From Cephalopachus bancanus (Eukaryota > Chordata > Mammalia > Primates > Tarsiidae): DNA of 64,000 nucleotides. Under the pieces are notes generated by a model that saw nothing but the letters and a program-made list of their open reading frames with translations, was not told the origin of the DNA and searched no databases. The position numbers and the translations under genes were made by a program. Below, piece by piece: positions 36,360-48,065 of this stretch. The stretch's first letter is position 1; every line of letters starts with the position of its first letter. Where the stretch lies: the NCBI GenBank assembly GCA_027257055.1, contig JAPVLO010000073.1:5136501-5200500 (forward strand), in the 5' to 3' direction.

Positions 36360-37034
36360 AAAGAAATGATTATGCTGCAGATTACCCTGATTAGGAACAG
36401 CACCACAAAGGAATTGAATTTGACCTTGAAATGGTAAAGTTTGTGTAGATGGAGAAAGAGTGGAACATCTACGTAGAATAAAAATATATTTGAGGAGACT
36501 GTAGCAGAAAGAATAAGTTAATGATTTTGTTAGTCAATCAGACTGCCTGAAATGAAAGAAATTATGGAAGTCAATCTTGATAAGCAATGTTAAAAATAAT
36601 CTTACCATCTTACTAGACTGAAGATTTTGTACTTTAGTCTCTATGCTCATGGACTAAAGATTACTTTAGTCAAATTAATCCATAAAGGGTATGCAGTATA
36701 CATTAAAGTGGAGAAAAATGTATGATTTGGCTCACAATGTATAAGAAGGAAAAGTCAATGTGATTGTAAATACTGAGTATGATTTCCCCAATGTTTTTCT
36801 CCTAAGATGTTTTCCATGAGTAATGTTATATAAATGACCCTCCATTGTTTTGAAAAACTGCTTATAGCATTTACGGACATTATCATTCTTAGGATTGATT
36901 TTGGGCATGTCACAGTTTAAATAATTGTTTCTGTGTTATAACCACTTTCTACATACTGTTTCTGAAACTGGCCCAATTTTCTAACAAGCTAGATGACCAT
37001 AGAATTGAGCTTCAGAAACTTAACATTTATACGA

Positions 37035-37365
37035 TGAAATGCACCTGCCGCTGTTGACCAGCTCCTCTTCCCTAACCCTTCCTAATTCTTGTTTTCCTAT
37101 ATGAGGGTATGGTGGAAAGCGAAACCCCTCATTCGACCACCTGCTACCTGTTGATCAACTCCTTTTCCTTGCACCTCCTGTTTTCCTATCTGGCTGTATA
37201 CACCTTTTCTTTAGTTGGTGTTACAGGGAGGAATGGACAGATATGAGGTCTGGCATCCATCTCTCCAGCTGACATCACTCTCTAAATAATAAAGCTTTCT
37301 TCCCTGGCAATACTTGACTCAGTGATTGGTTTTCTGTGCGGGAAGCCGCAGGACCTAGACTAAAT
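37035..37365 (+). mobile_element. candidate solo LTR fragment
   Basis: GACATCACTCTCTAAATAATAAAGCTTTCTTCCCTGGCAATAC followed by TTGACTCAGTGATTGGTTTTCTGTGCGGGAAG is the polyadenylation-signal/R-U5 layout of a retroviral LTR. The 5' limit and family are uncertain. No internal viral sequence is next to it. Confidence 0.55.
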
Positions 37366-37834
37366 CCTTAGTGCTTGGCAGCATTTCTGTATATATGTTA
37401 GAATGTTTAAAACATAGGTTTCATCCTTTTCTCATTATCAACATTAGTACATCGATTTCTACTATAGCTCCTTTTAACATAAATAAACAAATATGTAATA
37501 TGGGAAAGATGTTTAGATATTTCTATACCTATTTCATCTCATTACTTGCTCATGCATAGGAGAAATTTCTTACTGTAATTAGTTTGCTCCAAATTCTTTC
37601 TTCAAAATTTAAAGTTTACATTTAAGTAAACTTAGTCTAAGCATCTCAATTTTTATTCTCTTGGATGGAAATTACTCTACTGTGATTTCTTCAGTAATAG
37701 CAATGACCTCGAGGTGGAGAGGGTATGGGTCTTGGTTAATATCAAAGAAAAAAATTATCAAAATATTGGCCTGTCAGCTTGTGCATTCATAGGAAGTAAA
37801 AGCAAATCAGTGACTGGAAGAAATGAAAAAGAGG

Positions 37835-38360
37835 TCTTCATTCATTCAACAAATATTTACCGAACACATTATTGAATACATATGCCAAGCAGTGTTCTAA
37901 GCACTGGGGATGCATCCCCCCCCAAAATAAGATAATTCTTGTCTTCATGTAACTTACATTCTAATAAAGGGAAAACATAATAAATAGTAAACATACAGAA
38001 TAAGTAATTTATATTAGAAGAAGATAAATGCAATTGAGAAAATAAAAGGCAGAGAAACATAGGTGGAATAAGAAGTATTCTTCCTTTGCTTTCTTAAGTG
38101 AAGAATGCACTTTGTTGTGAAGGTGAGAGATGATCAGTCCTGAAGAGAATCAGTGATGAAGACATATGGGTAAAGAGAGTTCCATGCTGAAGGAACCATA
38201 CAGTGCAAATACTCCAAGGAGGGAGTGAAAAGGACTGTTTGAGGAGTAGCCAGGGAGCCAGTGTGTCTAAAGTCCAGCGAGTAAATGTGAGCATAGTAGG
38301 AGATGATATGGGGAGTGTGCAAGGAGCCAGTCACAGAGAGCATTCTGGTCCATTGTAAGT
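37835..38360 (+). mobile_element. ancient mammal-wide repeat
   Basis: TTCATTCATTCAACAAATATTTACCGAACAC, GCCAAGCAGTGTTCTAAGCACTGGGGATG, AACTTACATTCTAATAAAGGG, then AGTTCCATGCTGAAGGAACCATACAGTGCAAATAC and AGCCAGTGTGTCTAAAGTCCAG. This is a recognised ancient interspersed repeat consensus, but I cannot name the family reliably. The open frames at 38,094-38,343 are chance frames in it. Confidence 0.6.
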
Positions 38361-38729
38361 CTTTATCCCAGCACAGAGATGGAATGGACAGTTAAATATA
38401 CAAGTCCTCAATTTGGGGAGTTTGGGGCTAGTACAAATTTAGAAATCATCAGCCTGTAAATGATATATAAAAGCATAAGACTGGAAGTTATCACCAAGAG
38501 CATAATATACATAAAGAAGGGAAAAGAAACAAGGGAAGACCTCTGGAAGAGGTCAGGTAAAAGATAAGAAAACAACAAAGATGCTTAAAATTAGGAGCTC
38601 AGTTATACAATAGGTTTGTTTCTAAAATTATGTCCCAAATTGCAATTATAAAACTACTTCAGTTACCATGGATTTAAAAATTTCTGTCTTGGTGATGTTT
38701 TTGGTTTCAAAAAAGTATCTTTGTATTTA

Positions 38730-38860
38730 TGATTTTATTTGTTATTTTCAGCAATCCTGTGGTGTTGGTCAAGGCTGGTGTTATCTTCATTGTGACAACT
38801 GCAGAAAGAGGATTAAAGAGATTTATATACTTGTATAAGGTCATAGAATAAGCATGGAGG
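38730..38860 (-). mobile_element. MIR SINE
   Basis: GGTGTTATCTTCATTGTGACAACTGCAGAAAGAGGATTAAAGAG and AGGTCATAGAATAAGC fit a minus-oriented MIR. Confidence 0.55.
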
Positions 38861-39213
38861 TTTTGAAGGGGCTTTAAAAGAATATTTTTGACACCACTGC
38901 ATATGATCTTTCCACTATGCTCTCCCACATGATCCCAGACCACTCACAGCTAACCCTCGTTCAGTTTGCCTAGTTGGAAAGATAGTTCTGTCACAATGGT
39001 CTTTTGCAGGAAAAGTTAGCTTTTTTTAAAAAAAAACAAAACTAATTTTTAAGTATATTAAAAAAAGAGAAAAAGCAAAACACACTCTTTATTTTATAAT
39101 TTTCTTTGCAACATTCCTTCCTACGTTAACCCATTCAATTTAATTTCTTTGAGGAGAAATTACCTTGGAATAGAAACTTCCAGGTTTTTTCCTCTAAGTT
39201 AGTGTATGTATAA

Positions 39214-39232
39214 ATATATATATATATATATA
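39214..39232. repeat. (TA)n microsatellite
   Basis: About nine TA units, followed by a TACA-rich stretch. Confidence 0.9.
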
Positions 39233-39308
39233 CATGTACACATACGCAAACACTCTCTCACACCATTTTTTAAACAAAAATGAAATTATGCAATGCACAC
39301 TGCTTTGC

Positions 39309-39730
39309 TCACTCATCAGTATGTTGTATACATTGTTGTGGACCAGTTTGTAGAGCTGGAGTGTCTGTTTTAGAAGGAGGATGGTGTCCATTTTGGGAAA
39401 CAGAATGTTCAAGTGATGGACCTACCCCTTCTGTTTTCACTGGGTTATAATGCTCCTTAGGTCCCCTATCGCCTTCTGGGATTATTTCCCATAGGAATGA
39501 ATCACCCCCCTCAGGGCTTCTAGGAGTGCAGGAAGGGCACAGGTGAACACATGCAATTGGCAGTTTGTCTTTGACATCCAACTCTTGGGGTCCCTTTCTA
39601 CTTTCCTCTGGCTACCTTCTGGCTGTTCAGATGCCCATGTTTTATCCTTTAGGTTGTATTTTTCCACTAAGGGAATCACAGTTGCTAATTCTTTTTCAGT
39701 AAAGGTGAAAAATCTGTTACATTTAGTCAA
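39309..39730 (-). other. coding-like minus-strand stretch, function unknown
   Basis: Two overlapping minus-strand open frames (39,482-39,730 and 39,309-39,581) could be one reading frame broken by a frameshift. The first is charged (FTFTEKELATVIPLVEKYNL); the second is rich in Pro, Gly and Ser. I do not recognise the protein. A decayed retroelement or processed pseudogene is possible; so is chance. An Alu separates it from another coding-like stretch at 40,076-40,557. Confidence 0.25.
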
Positions 39731-39756
39731 ATCAAAGAAGAAATTTCACATTTGAG

Positions 39757-40054
39757 ATTTTTTTTTTTTTTTTTTTTTGAGTTGGAGTCTCACTCTGTCA
39801 CCCAGATTGGAGTGCAGTAGCCACTCCCGGCCACTGCACCCTCGACCTGCTGGGCTCAGGTGATCCTTCCGCCTCAGCCTTTCAAGTAGCTGGAACTACA
39901 GGCACACGCTACCACTCCTGGCTAGTTTTGATTTATTGGAGAGATGAGGTCTTACCAAGTTGCCCAGGTGGGTCTCGAACATGCAGGCTCAGGCAATCTA
40001 CTCACCTCGACCTCCCAAAGCGCTGGGATTACAGGCTGAACCACCGAGCCCGGC
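39757..40054 (-). mobile_element. lemur-type Alu SINE
   Basis: A poly-T tail of about 22 bp, then TTGAGTTGGAGTCTCACTCTGTCACCC through ACCGAGCCCGGC. The flanking direct repeat is short (TTGAG). Inserted into the middle of the coding-like minus-strand block. Confidence 0.94.
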
Positions 40055-40075
40055 TTGAGTTATTTTTAAAAGTCA

Positions 40076-40557
40076 CTAAGTCATTGTAGCCATCATTGGT
40101 TTTGTTTTCAAAATGTCTTGATTATCTTGAACAAATAGATTACTAGTGCTGTATATATTGGATAAATTTATGTAAATTGGTACTTGTGAGAAGCAAATAT
40201 TTTCCATAAAGGCAGCAAACCATTGATGACTGATAGTTTGGAAAGATGGCAAATGTAATCTTGCAATCTTGCACATTAAACTATCAGCATTATCCATGAA
40301 CTTGCATTTAAACCATTATACTACAGCTCTGTCTTTTTCAATAACTGCCACCTCATCTCTATTATTTTCACCTCAAGATTCTAATTGTTTCTTTTATGGG
40401 ATCTAACCTCCCAGTGTCCTTGGCAATACACTTTACAGTGCTTGCATTTACGATAATTGTTCGGGCAATTTGCCACATAGTACAACAACTGGAAAACATT
40501 TTGCAAGCCCCAGTCTAAATCTTCATAAACATGATCTGTTTCACAATAAACAGTAGT
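40076..40557 (-). other. coding-like minus-strand stretch with a zinc-finger-like C-X2-C-X12-H
   Basis: A 58-codon frame (40,557 down to 40,384) contains YRKCKHCKVYCQGHWEVRSH, with Cys-X2-Cys-X12-His spacing but no good second His. A second open frame follows at 40,297-40,076. Stops separate the two. I do not recognise a parent gene. The stretch may be part of the same decayed element as 39,309-39,730. Confidence 0.25.
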
Positions 40558-40863
40558 TTACATAAAAGTGATGAATGTCTGTTACCCAAAACAACATCTA
40601 GGTTTCCTTTAAGTTAAGAAAGTAAGTTTAAATTCATTAAAGTATAGCGAGGTAATCCTCATGATGAATAATTGTTTTATAGATATAACAGTTGCAGAAA
40701 TACAATCCATATACAATTCACATGAATGCTAGCCTGTTTGATTATGGATACCCCTCTCTTCCTCACCCCCCAGATAGCCTTACTAGCAGCATATTTTTAC
40801 TAGATGGCTTAATTTCACATAACCATACCTTCATAGAATAAAAGCCAATGTAGAATAGTAGTG

Positions 40864-41035
40864 TAAACCAGTGCTCCTCAAACTTGGCTGCACATAGAAA
40901 AGGAAAAATTAGGCCTCCTATGCCCAGAGTCAACTATAAAGACTCTAGTTTAATTGGTCTGGGGTGGTACCAGTAATAGGTATTTTCAAAAGTTCTCCAG
41001 ATTATTCCAGTGTGCAAAAAGGTTGAGAATAACTG
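40864..41035 (+). mobile_element. MER5A-like hAT-Charlie DNA transposon
   Basis: CAGTGCTCCTCAAACTTGGCTGCACAT, TGGTCTGGGGTGGTACCAGTAATAGG and the closing TGTGCAAAAAGGTTGAGAATAACTG match the MER5 layout. Confidence 0.85.
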
Positions 41036-41039
41036 ATCA

Positions 41040-42325
41040 CTTGAGGACAGGAGTTACAGAATAATTTATATAGGAAAAGGATATAAATACCCTCAACCAA
41101 CTCAGCTTCAACAAAGCCATTAATAACAAACATTGGGAAAAGGAATCCATATTTAGCAGATGGTGCTGTGAAAACTGGCTAGCTACATGCAGAAGAATGA
41201 AACTCACCATATACAGAAATTAACTCAAACTGGATCAAGGACTTAAATGTAAGACCCCAAACTGTACGAATCTTAGAAGAAAACTTAAGGAACACTCTCC
41301 TGGTCATTGATGTAGGTAATGAATTCATGGCCAAACCCTCAAAAATAAATGCAACCAAAGCTAAGATTGACAGGGAAGATGCTATCAAACTGAAAAGTTT
41401 TTGCACAGCAAAAAGAACCATCAAGAGAATAAAGAGACAACCCACAGAATGGGGAAAAAGTATTTGCAAGCTATATGTCTGACAAAGGCCTAACATCCAG
41501 GATCTACAAGGAACTCAAATGAACTAGAAGGAAAAAAAACAAACACCATTAAAAAGTGGACAAAGGACATGAACAGACACTTCCCACTGGAAGACATACA
41601 AGCATCCAACAGACACATGAAAAAATGCTAAGCCTCACTAATCAGCTAAATGCAAATCAAAACTACAATGAGATACCACTTAACACCAATACAGGTGGCT
41701 ATCATTAATAAGTTATAAAACATTAGGTTCTGGCATGGATGCAGAGCAAAGGGAACACTTTTACACTGTTGGTGGGAATGTAAGCTAGGTCAACCTTTGC
41801 AGAAAGCAATGTAGCAATTTCTCAAATAACTAAAAATTGAGCTTCCATACAATCCAGCAATCCTTCTTCTGGGAATATACCCAGAGAAATATAAATCACT
41901 CTGCCAAAAAGACACTTGTACATGCATGCTAATTGCCACATTTTTCACAACAGCAAAAATGTAAAACCAGTCCAGATGCTCATCAAAAGTGGACAGGATA
42001 CACAATGGAACAAAATCATGGCCTTCATAGCAACATGGATGCAGCTGGAGAACATCATACTAAATGAACTATCAGAGAAACAAAGAATTGAATACCGCAT
42101 GTTCTCATTCATAAGTGGGCTCTGATCACTGGTCACACGAGCACAAAGTTGTGATCAGCAGGTACTGGGCACTGAACGAGCCAGCCAGAAGCTGAAACTT
42201 TGCCTGCATGCAACTTTCTTATGTGATAAATCCTCACTTGTACCTCCACAACTCTAAAATTTTTAAAAATCAACTAAATAACTTAAATAAGAATGCATTT
42301 TTAAGTAAGACAAAAAAAAAAAAAA
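41040..42325 (+). mobile_element. L1, 5'-truncated, ORF2 3' part and 3'UTR
   Basis: Sense L1 landmarks: AAACTGGCTAGCTACATGCAGAAGAATGAAACTC, GGCCTAACATCCAGGATCTACAAGGAACTCAAATG, GGACAAAGGACATGAACAGACACTTCCC and CAACATGGATGCAGCTGGAGAAC. A poly-A lies at 42,312-42,325. The ORF2 frame has stops. The 3'UTR (GATCACTGGTCACACGAGCAC) differs from the other L1 3' ends here, so it belongs to another subfamily. Confidence 0.92.
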
Positions 42326-43445
42326 GAAAAATGACATAAATAATGGTGTTTGGGGTTACAGTTTAAAAAATACTTAAAATCTTTTAATTAGTCACAGTAT
42401 CTACCAAAAGAATAGTGCTATTTAGGCAACAACAACAACAACAGAATAGTAGATTCAAACCAAGTAACACTTTGAAAATGTGGCATGACAGATTTTTTAA
42501 TAACAATATTAAGACTGTGGTACATTGAGATACAAAGGATAAGTGTTACAAACTATTAAAAATTAGTTGGAGAAAAGGGCACATTACACAATATATGTAA
42601 ACAAGGCTAATTTTCATTAAGAATAAAGTAAACTTTTAGAAAGTATTAATTTTCTTTTTGAGGACATCAGTTAAAATAACAAGGGCAGATTTTAATAGTT
42701 CATACACTGTTGCAATAAAGAAAAGATCTAATGTGATCTGAACTCAACGTGTATTTGTAAAAAGGGGAAGTAGCATTTTAAAGTGAAAATGAAGCAACAA
42801 GGAAGGGGACAAGTGGGAGCTTAGCAATCAGGAAAGTGAAAAAAATGACGAAGTGTTGGTCTGCATAAATGCTGAGTAGGCTGTATCTGTTAGCCAGCAG
42901 TTATTGGAGTTAGGACTCTATCTTTCCACACAGACTGGGAAATGGAGACCTTATCCTTCCTGATGACTAAATTTTAATGGAATGACTTTCAGATCATGGA
43001 GAACAACACTAATGAATTGTAAACGACATATACATCTCAAAGGGACGGGAAAAATCTATTGTAAGCCATTTATAGGAAATGCTCTAAGAAATGGTGGTCA
43101 GGGGCTTATCTTTAAGTTTGGGCTAAAACAAACAGTAAATTCTCTTGAGCGTTCTCAAGTAGGCAGTTTAAGGAGGGAGAAAGTCATCCTAGGAGTATGG
43201 CTTTGACTATTTGAAATGATGCTAGTATTTTCTTAAGTCTTATAATGTGAGAAGAGGGATGAACAACATCATTTGTGTTGAGAGACTATAGTTTTTGTGG
43301 GCCAAGGTTGAGGCCTAGTTGAGATCCAGAGGACCCTGGCTAGAGTTTGGTCAAAGAAAGAATCTTTGTGATTATCTTTGTCACTAAGATCAATCTGTAC
43401 TCACCTTTTAGTACTTTTTATTGGATATTAATATTTTTTTCACTG
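42326..43445. other. unique intron 1 sequence
   Basis: No gene or clear repeat, apart from a short (CAA)n run at about 42,427-42,442. The 74-codon + frame at 42,982-43,206 has no domain. Confidence 0.4.
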
Positions 43446-43800
43446 TCATGCCCCATGGTATTCTATCTGTCTGGAATGCTCTTCTGCTCCCTCATCTTCC
43501 TGAGTAATCATACTAAGCCTCCAGTTCTCACACAAAATGCTTCCTCCTCTAAGAAGCCTTCCCTGGCATCTTCCCTTCCCTGAGTTTGAGTTAGTTTTAT
43601 TATTTTCTTCTATGGGACTCCATGTTACCCCCGTCAAGAAACATACAATTGTGATTTTAAAGCTCTGATTTGTGTTTATCCTTCATTAGATCGCAGACTT
43701 CATGAAGGCAAAATTTGCTCAATCCTAGCCTGCACTAGTGGTTTAACTTCCAGTCAAATGCCTAACACATATTACACATTTGTTGAATGAATACACATTG
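43446..43800 (+). mobile_element. L2 LINE 3' end
   Basis: TGCTTCCTCCTCTAAGAAGCCTTCCCTGGC, then TAGATCGCAGACTTCATGAAGGCAAAATTTG, and the end AACACATATTACACATTTGTTGAATGAATAC is the sense L2 3' order. Confidence 0.88.
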
Positions 43801-43858
43801 AATTTTATCCAAAATTATTCTGAATTAGTATCATGTTGAATAGAAGAGCTGAGTCCTT

Positions 43859-44116
43859 TTAAACGCAATTAACAGCAGTGTCCTTCAAAGCATTGGCTAT
43901 AAAATCCTGTGCTGCCTTGTTAAAAACATGGCAGAGATCTCCATCTTTGTCAACATAACTAACTCTTAGTAGAGTTTGGTTCTTTCGTATGACTACATTT
44001 GCAACCTCAGTATATGGCCCAGCTTCCTCAGTCAACTGCTCCTTGCCTTTCCCTTTGTTTCTGGTTCCTGACTTACCCTTCCCTGAGCACCTTATTGTTC
44101 TTAAACTTACTTCCAA
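43859..44116 (-). other. 85-codon minus-strand open frame of unknown nature
   Basis: The frame encodes a lysine/glycine-rich start (GKGKSGTRNKGKGK) followed by a more ordinary globular composition (EVANVVIRKNQTLLRVSYVDKDGD). No family is recognised. The upstream minus strand is interrupted by stops. It might be a fragment of a processed pseudogene. Confidence 0.2.
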
Positions 44117-45580
44117 GCATGGTCTTCTTAGTGAACCCTCCTCACTTACTCTTCTCAGGATTTCCTGGTAATTAACTTTGCTCTATTTAATTAGGGACCC
44201 AAAGTCTTCAACTTGAGGAACCTTGTTGGCACTTATGAGCTCCTTCTGGTCTCCTCCATCCCCTCCAGTGGTAGGCTCCAGAGAAATTAAATGGTGTCTC
44301 TGCTGTAAGCTTCCTAAATCACTTAAACTTCTTTCATTGAATCCTCTCATTCAATTGCATCATCTCTGAATCTGCTTACATCTATTCCAGATTAGAACCT
44401 ACATAGAGCTAGTAACTACTGAATGTTTTCTGAATTTAATGTTGAAATTAGCATTAGACAGAATATGAAGTGTAATTAGCTACATATGATAATTATGTTA
44501 ATATAATTTATGTCAAAAATAATATTGCTTCCTATTTGAAGAGTTTTAATCAAATAAATTACTGTATGTAACTTAAAATCAAATTAGTGATTTTTATACG
44601 GAGGCATGAATATTTTATGATGGGTAAATATAGCTTTATATAGACCCACTGCAGTGTTTAGGATATATGGAGTTTACAAGTAAAAAACTAATAGTGTGTT
44701 TTTCCTGAAATTTAGTAGAGAAATAGTAATGAAAGATTATATTATATTTTAGATTAGTCTGGGATAATACAGTGGCAAGAAAATGAATATAGGCAACATA
44801 TAATGTACCAGATGAAAAGTTGTAACATATTTTCTATAACATGGTGTATGGATAAGCTTTAAAAAAATACTGGAATACCTTTCCATGGATTCTGTAACTA
44901 GTTATGTTGTGAGAGTATAAGTTTTATTCTCTTTTTCATAGACTGTTAGTTCAAAGACAGAAAAATGTTATCTCCAAAGCATTTTTCACATTTTTCACAT
45001 TATTCAGAAGGGGATGTGGGTATAAGCTTCATCGTTTTTTGCATAAATGCAAAATGCCAACATAATAATAATAGCTATACATATTGATTGCTTGCTATAT
45101 GCCAAGTATTGAGTGATTTACATCCATTGATATGAATTCTTCTTCTTAGCTTAAATGCATTACCCTTTCCTCATCCACTTTCAGTCCAAATTATTCAACT
45201 GCTGATTATACTATTCATGTTTCAGAGTTTCCTAAAAAAAACAAAAAAAACAAATGCTTTCTTCACTTTAGTCTGTCATTAGTCAAAACTAATTTCACAT
45301 TAGAAAAACATATAAAAGGAGATATTGTACTGAATTTTTACCGATTTAGGCAAAATGGTCCAACTAATTTGTGTATGTGTACCTAATCAAAGAAACATGG
45401 GCTGAAGTGGAAGAGATCTTTGAATATGAAGTGGTAGTTTCTGCATGAGTGTAGAATCTTTTGATAAGAGATCTGTGACAGAAGATAGAAGAAAGAAAAT
45501 GGTTAACAAAAGGTGTGGGTGAGGGGTTGGTAAAGAAAATGTATAACAAAATGTGGACATTTGTGAGGTATGCCTCAGTG
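44117..45580. other. unique intron 1 sequence
   Basis: No gene or clear repeat recognised. Confidence 0.4.
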
Positions 45581-45581
45581 C

Positions 45582-45721
45582 TTTGCATTAATAATTTGCA
45601 TATTAAGAGTCACGAGTCTGCATGTTAATGAATCCCTAACTAGGCTGTGACACAATAGACTGATATGTCCCTGGAGGAGTCATTATGGCCTATCATGTCA
45701 ATGATCCGCATATTAATGACT
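45582..45721. promoter_or_regulatory. cluster of POU/homeodomain-like motifs
   Basis: Four related GCAT-TTAAT units lie within 140 bp: TTTGCATTAAT (45,582), ATTTGCATATTAA (45,594), TGCATGTTAATGAA (45,619) and GCATATTAATGACT (45,708). They resemble octamer/POU binding sites. Function is unproven. Confidence 0.35.
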
Positions 45722-46461
45722 CTCTTACATGCTCATCAACAGGTAGCTTAATAGGCTTTCATTGAGTTCTTTTTCATTTGCTTTTTAAATATACCCTCTT
45801 CTTCCTTTCTTTTGTAGCACTATTGTGAAGAATTGATAAAAAGGTGCATTAAGAGGATTTTAGTGTGTGACGTAAGTTCACAAAAGCATTAAATTTAGAA
45901 ATAATGCTTTAAGACCTACCAAATCTGCCTAGAAAACTTTTCAAATGCAGTTAAATACCAATCCAGTTTGATAACAGGGCCTTATTTGGATTTTAAGGCA
46001 AGCCATCTAACCCAATTTACTGTATTTCTATTTCCCCTGATATATTAATTTATTGTTTGATTAGCATAAGTAAAAGAATTGGTTAGAAATGTATTTGTAA
46101 AATGGAGTTGAATTAAAATAGATATGAATTCCAACAGACTTCATATTTTAGAGGCTACTAAACACTTATAAAAAATAAAAACCAGTAACTAATAGTATAA
46201 AAAAATTTTTAAATATAGAGGAAATACTAGACATATATTTAATTGCATGGCAATCTGGAAGCATGCCCAGGATCTAAAACACAACTTACAACTTTCAATA
46301 TAACATTTAAATAAAAGTACTAACAGCAAGGCACGGAGTATATTATCATTCCTATCTTGCTTTGGCCTGCTTTAATTTTACTAGTCCCAACTGTTATATT
46401 TAAAAGATCTGATTTTTAAAAACATATACTTAAAATCTATGATCTACTATAAGAACTATTT

Positions 46462-46640
46462 GGCCAGGTGTAGTGACTCATGCTTATAATCCTGATGCTT
46501 TGAGAGGTCAAGGCAGGAGGATCATTTGAGCCCAGGAGTTCAAGTTAACAGTGAGCTGTGATTATCACGCCACTGCACACAACCTGGGCAACAGAACAAG
46601 TCCCTGTCTCAAAAAAAAAAAAGAAAAAGAAAAGAAACAA
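46462..46640 (+). mobile_element. Alu SINE with internal deletion
   Basis: The left-arm start (GGCCAGGTGTAGTGACTCATGC through CCCAGGAGTTCAAG) is fused to the right-arm end (CAGTGAGCTGTGATTATCACGCCACTGCAC). About 120 bp in the middle are missing, probably by recombination between the two arms. The tail is A-rich. Confidence 0.9.
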
Positions 46641-47099
46641 ACAAACACACAAAGGGAATTATTTAAGCATTGCTTTTTCAGTACTGTCACTGAATTATAC
46701 ACCACTTTACCTGATTTCCTCTTTAAATAAAGGGAGAACTATTGACACATGTTTGAAATTCTTTGTCAAAAGCCAGGAATGGGACAGAAACTGGGAAAAA
46801 AGTTGAAGAAGTGCTTTTTTTCTTATGAAAAATAACAAAATACACAACCACATGAGAACACCTCCATCCTGAGAAACAATAGAGAACACAGATGGTCTCT
46901 ATTGTTGAGTGGCTGCAGTTTGATGCTCTGGCCTCACACCTGCCACACTCAGTTTGGCAAGCAATCCCTCTCCTGTGAAGTGTCACTTCCCAATGACTTG
47001 ATTTCAAAGTCTAGATGTCTTATGCCCCTTTGTATTCAATATTCCTCTGAATCCTTCCAAAGGTACACTGGGAATATCTATTTACATTTTAAATTACCT

Positions 47100-48065
47100 T
47101 TTTTCTGATATTTTATTTAATTTTTAAAGATGTGGAGTACAATTCAAGAATGGGTATACAAGTGGTAAGCATATAGGTAAAGTTTGGGCCTACCTTTGGT
47201 CTCCACTTTGCCTGGTTTGAGATCAGGTATCCTTATGAATGTTATATGCCCTGCCCCACTCCTTCCAGCAGCAGTCTCCGGCTACTGTCAATACCTTTCT
47301 TATAGTATTATCATAAATGTTCAGGGTCCACTTATGAGTGAGAACATATGGTACTCAGTTCTTTGTTTCTATAATAAATCACTGAGTATTATAGACTCTA
47401 AATCTATCCGAGTTGCTGTGAAGTCCATAATTTTGTTCTTCTTTATGGCCATGTAATATTCCATCGTGTATATTAACACATCTTTTTTTATCCAGTCCAG
47501 TTTCAATGGGCAGCATGGTTGGTTCCATTTTTGGCAATTGGAAATAGTGCTACAATAAACTTGCACGTGCAGGTATCTTTCTGGTAGAGTGATTTAAGTT
47601 CCTCATGGTATATTCTCGAAGGGGAATTGCTGGATCGTATGGAAGGTCACTTTCTAGTGCTCTTAGGAATTCCCACACTGTTTTCCATTGAAGCTGAACT
47701 ACTTTGCATTCTCATCAACAGTGTAGAAGCATTCCCTTTTCTCCAAGCTTATGGTTTGCTATGGTTTATGCTTACATTTTAAAAGTAATAAATTAGTTAG
47801 ATAATAGGTACTATTCAGTACATTTATCTTAATTAATTGTAGATATTGGCAATGTTCCACTATTTGAAAAGTTTTACTCAGACACCGGCATCTGTTGTTT
47901 TTGTTTTATTAATGATGGCCATTCTTACTAAAGTTAGGTGGTATCTCAATGTGGTTTTGATTTGCATTTCTCTGATGATTAGTGAGGCTGCACATTTGTT
48001 TCATATGTCTATTGGATGCTCAGTTTTCAAAATAATGTGTTGCATGAACGTTATAGAACTTGGAT
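47100..48065 (-). mobile_element. L1 fragment, inverted, carrying a 139-bp insert
   Basis: An antisense L1 3'UTR (GATGTGGAGTACAATTCAAG), then ORF2 landmarks: GTTCTTCTTTATGGCCATGTAATATTCCATCG, GAATTGCTGGATCGTATGG and CACACTGTTTTCCATTG. The sequence breaks at TTTTCTCCA (47,745) and resumes at CCGGCATCTGTTGTTTTTG (47,885). The 139 bp between are a copy of sequence at 49,256-49,394. Confidence 0.9.
47746..47884 (+). repeat. 139-bp duplicated segment inside L1 (derived copy)
   Basis: 136 of 139 bases match 49,256-49,394 in direct orientation, 1,510 bp away; the differences are at 47,771, 47,785 and 47,817. It replaces a few bases of L1 (around ACAACCTCA in the usual L1 order), so this copy is the younger, inserted one. 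Confidence 0.93.

Noticed and set aside
41179..41496. 105-codon minus-strand open frame
   Set aside because: It is the antisense of an L1 ORF2 segment.
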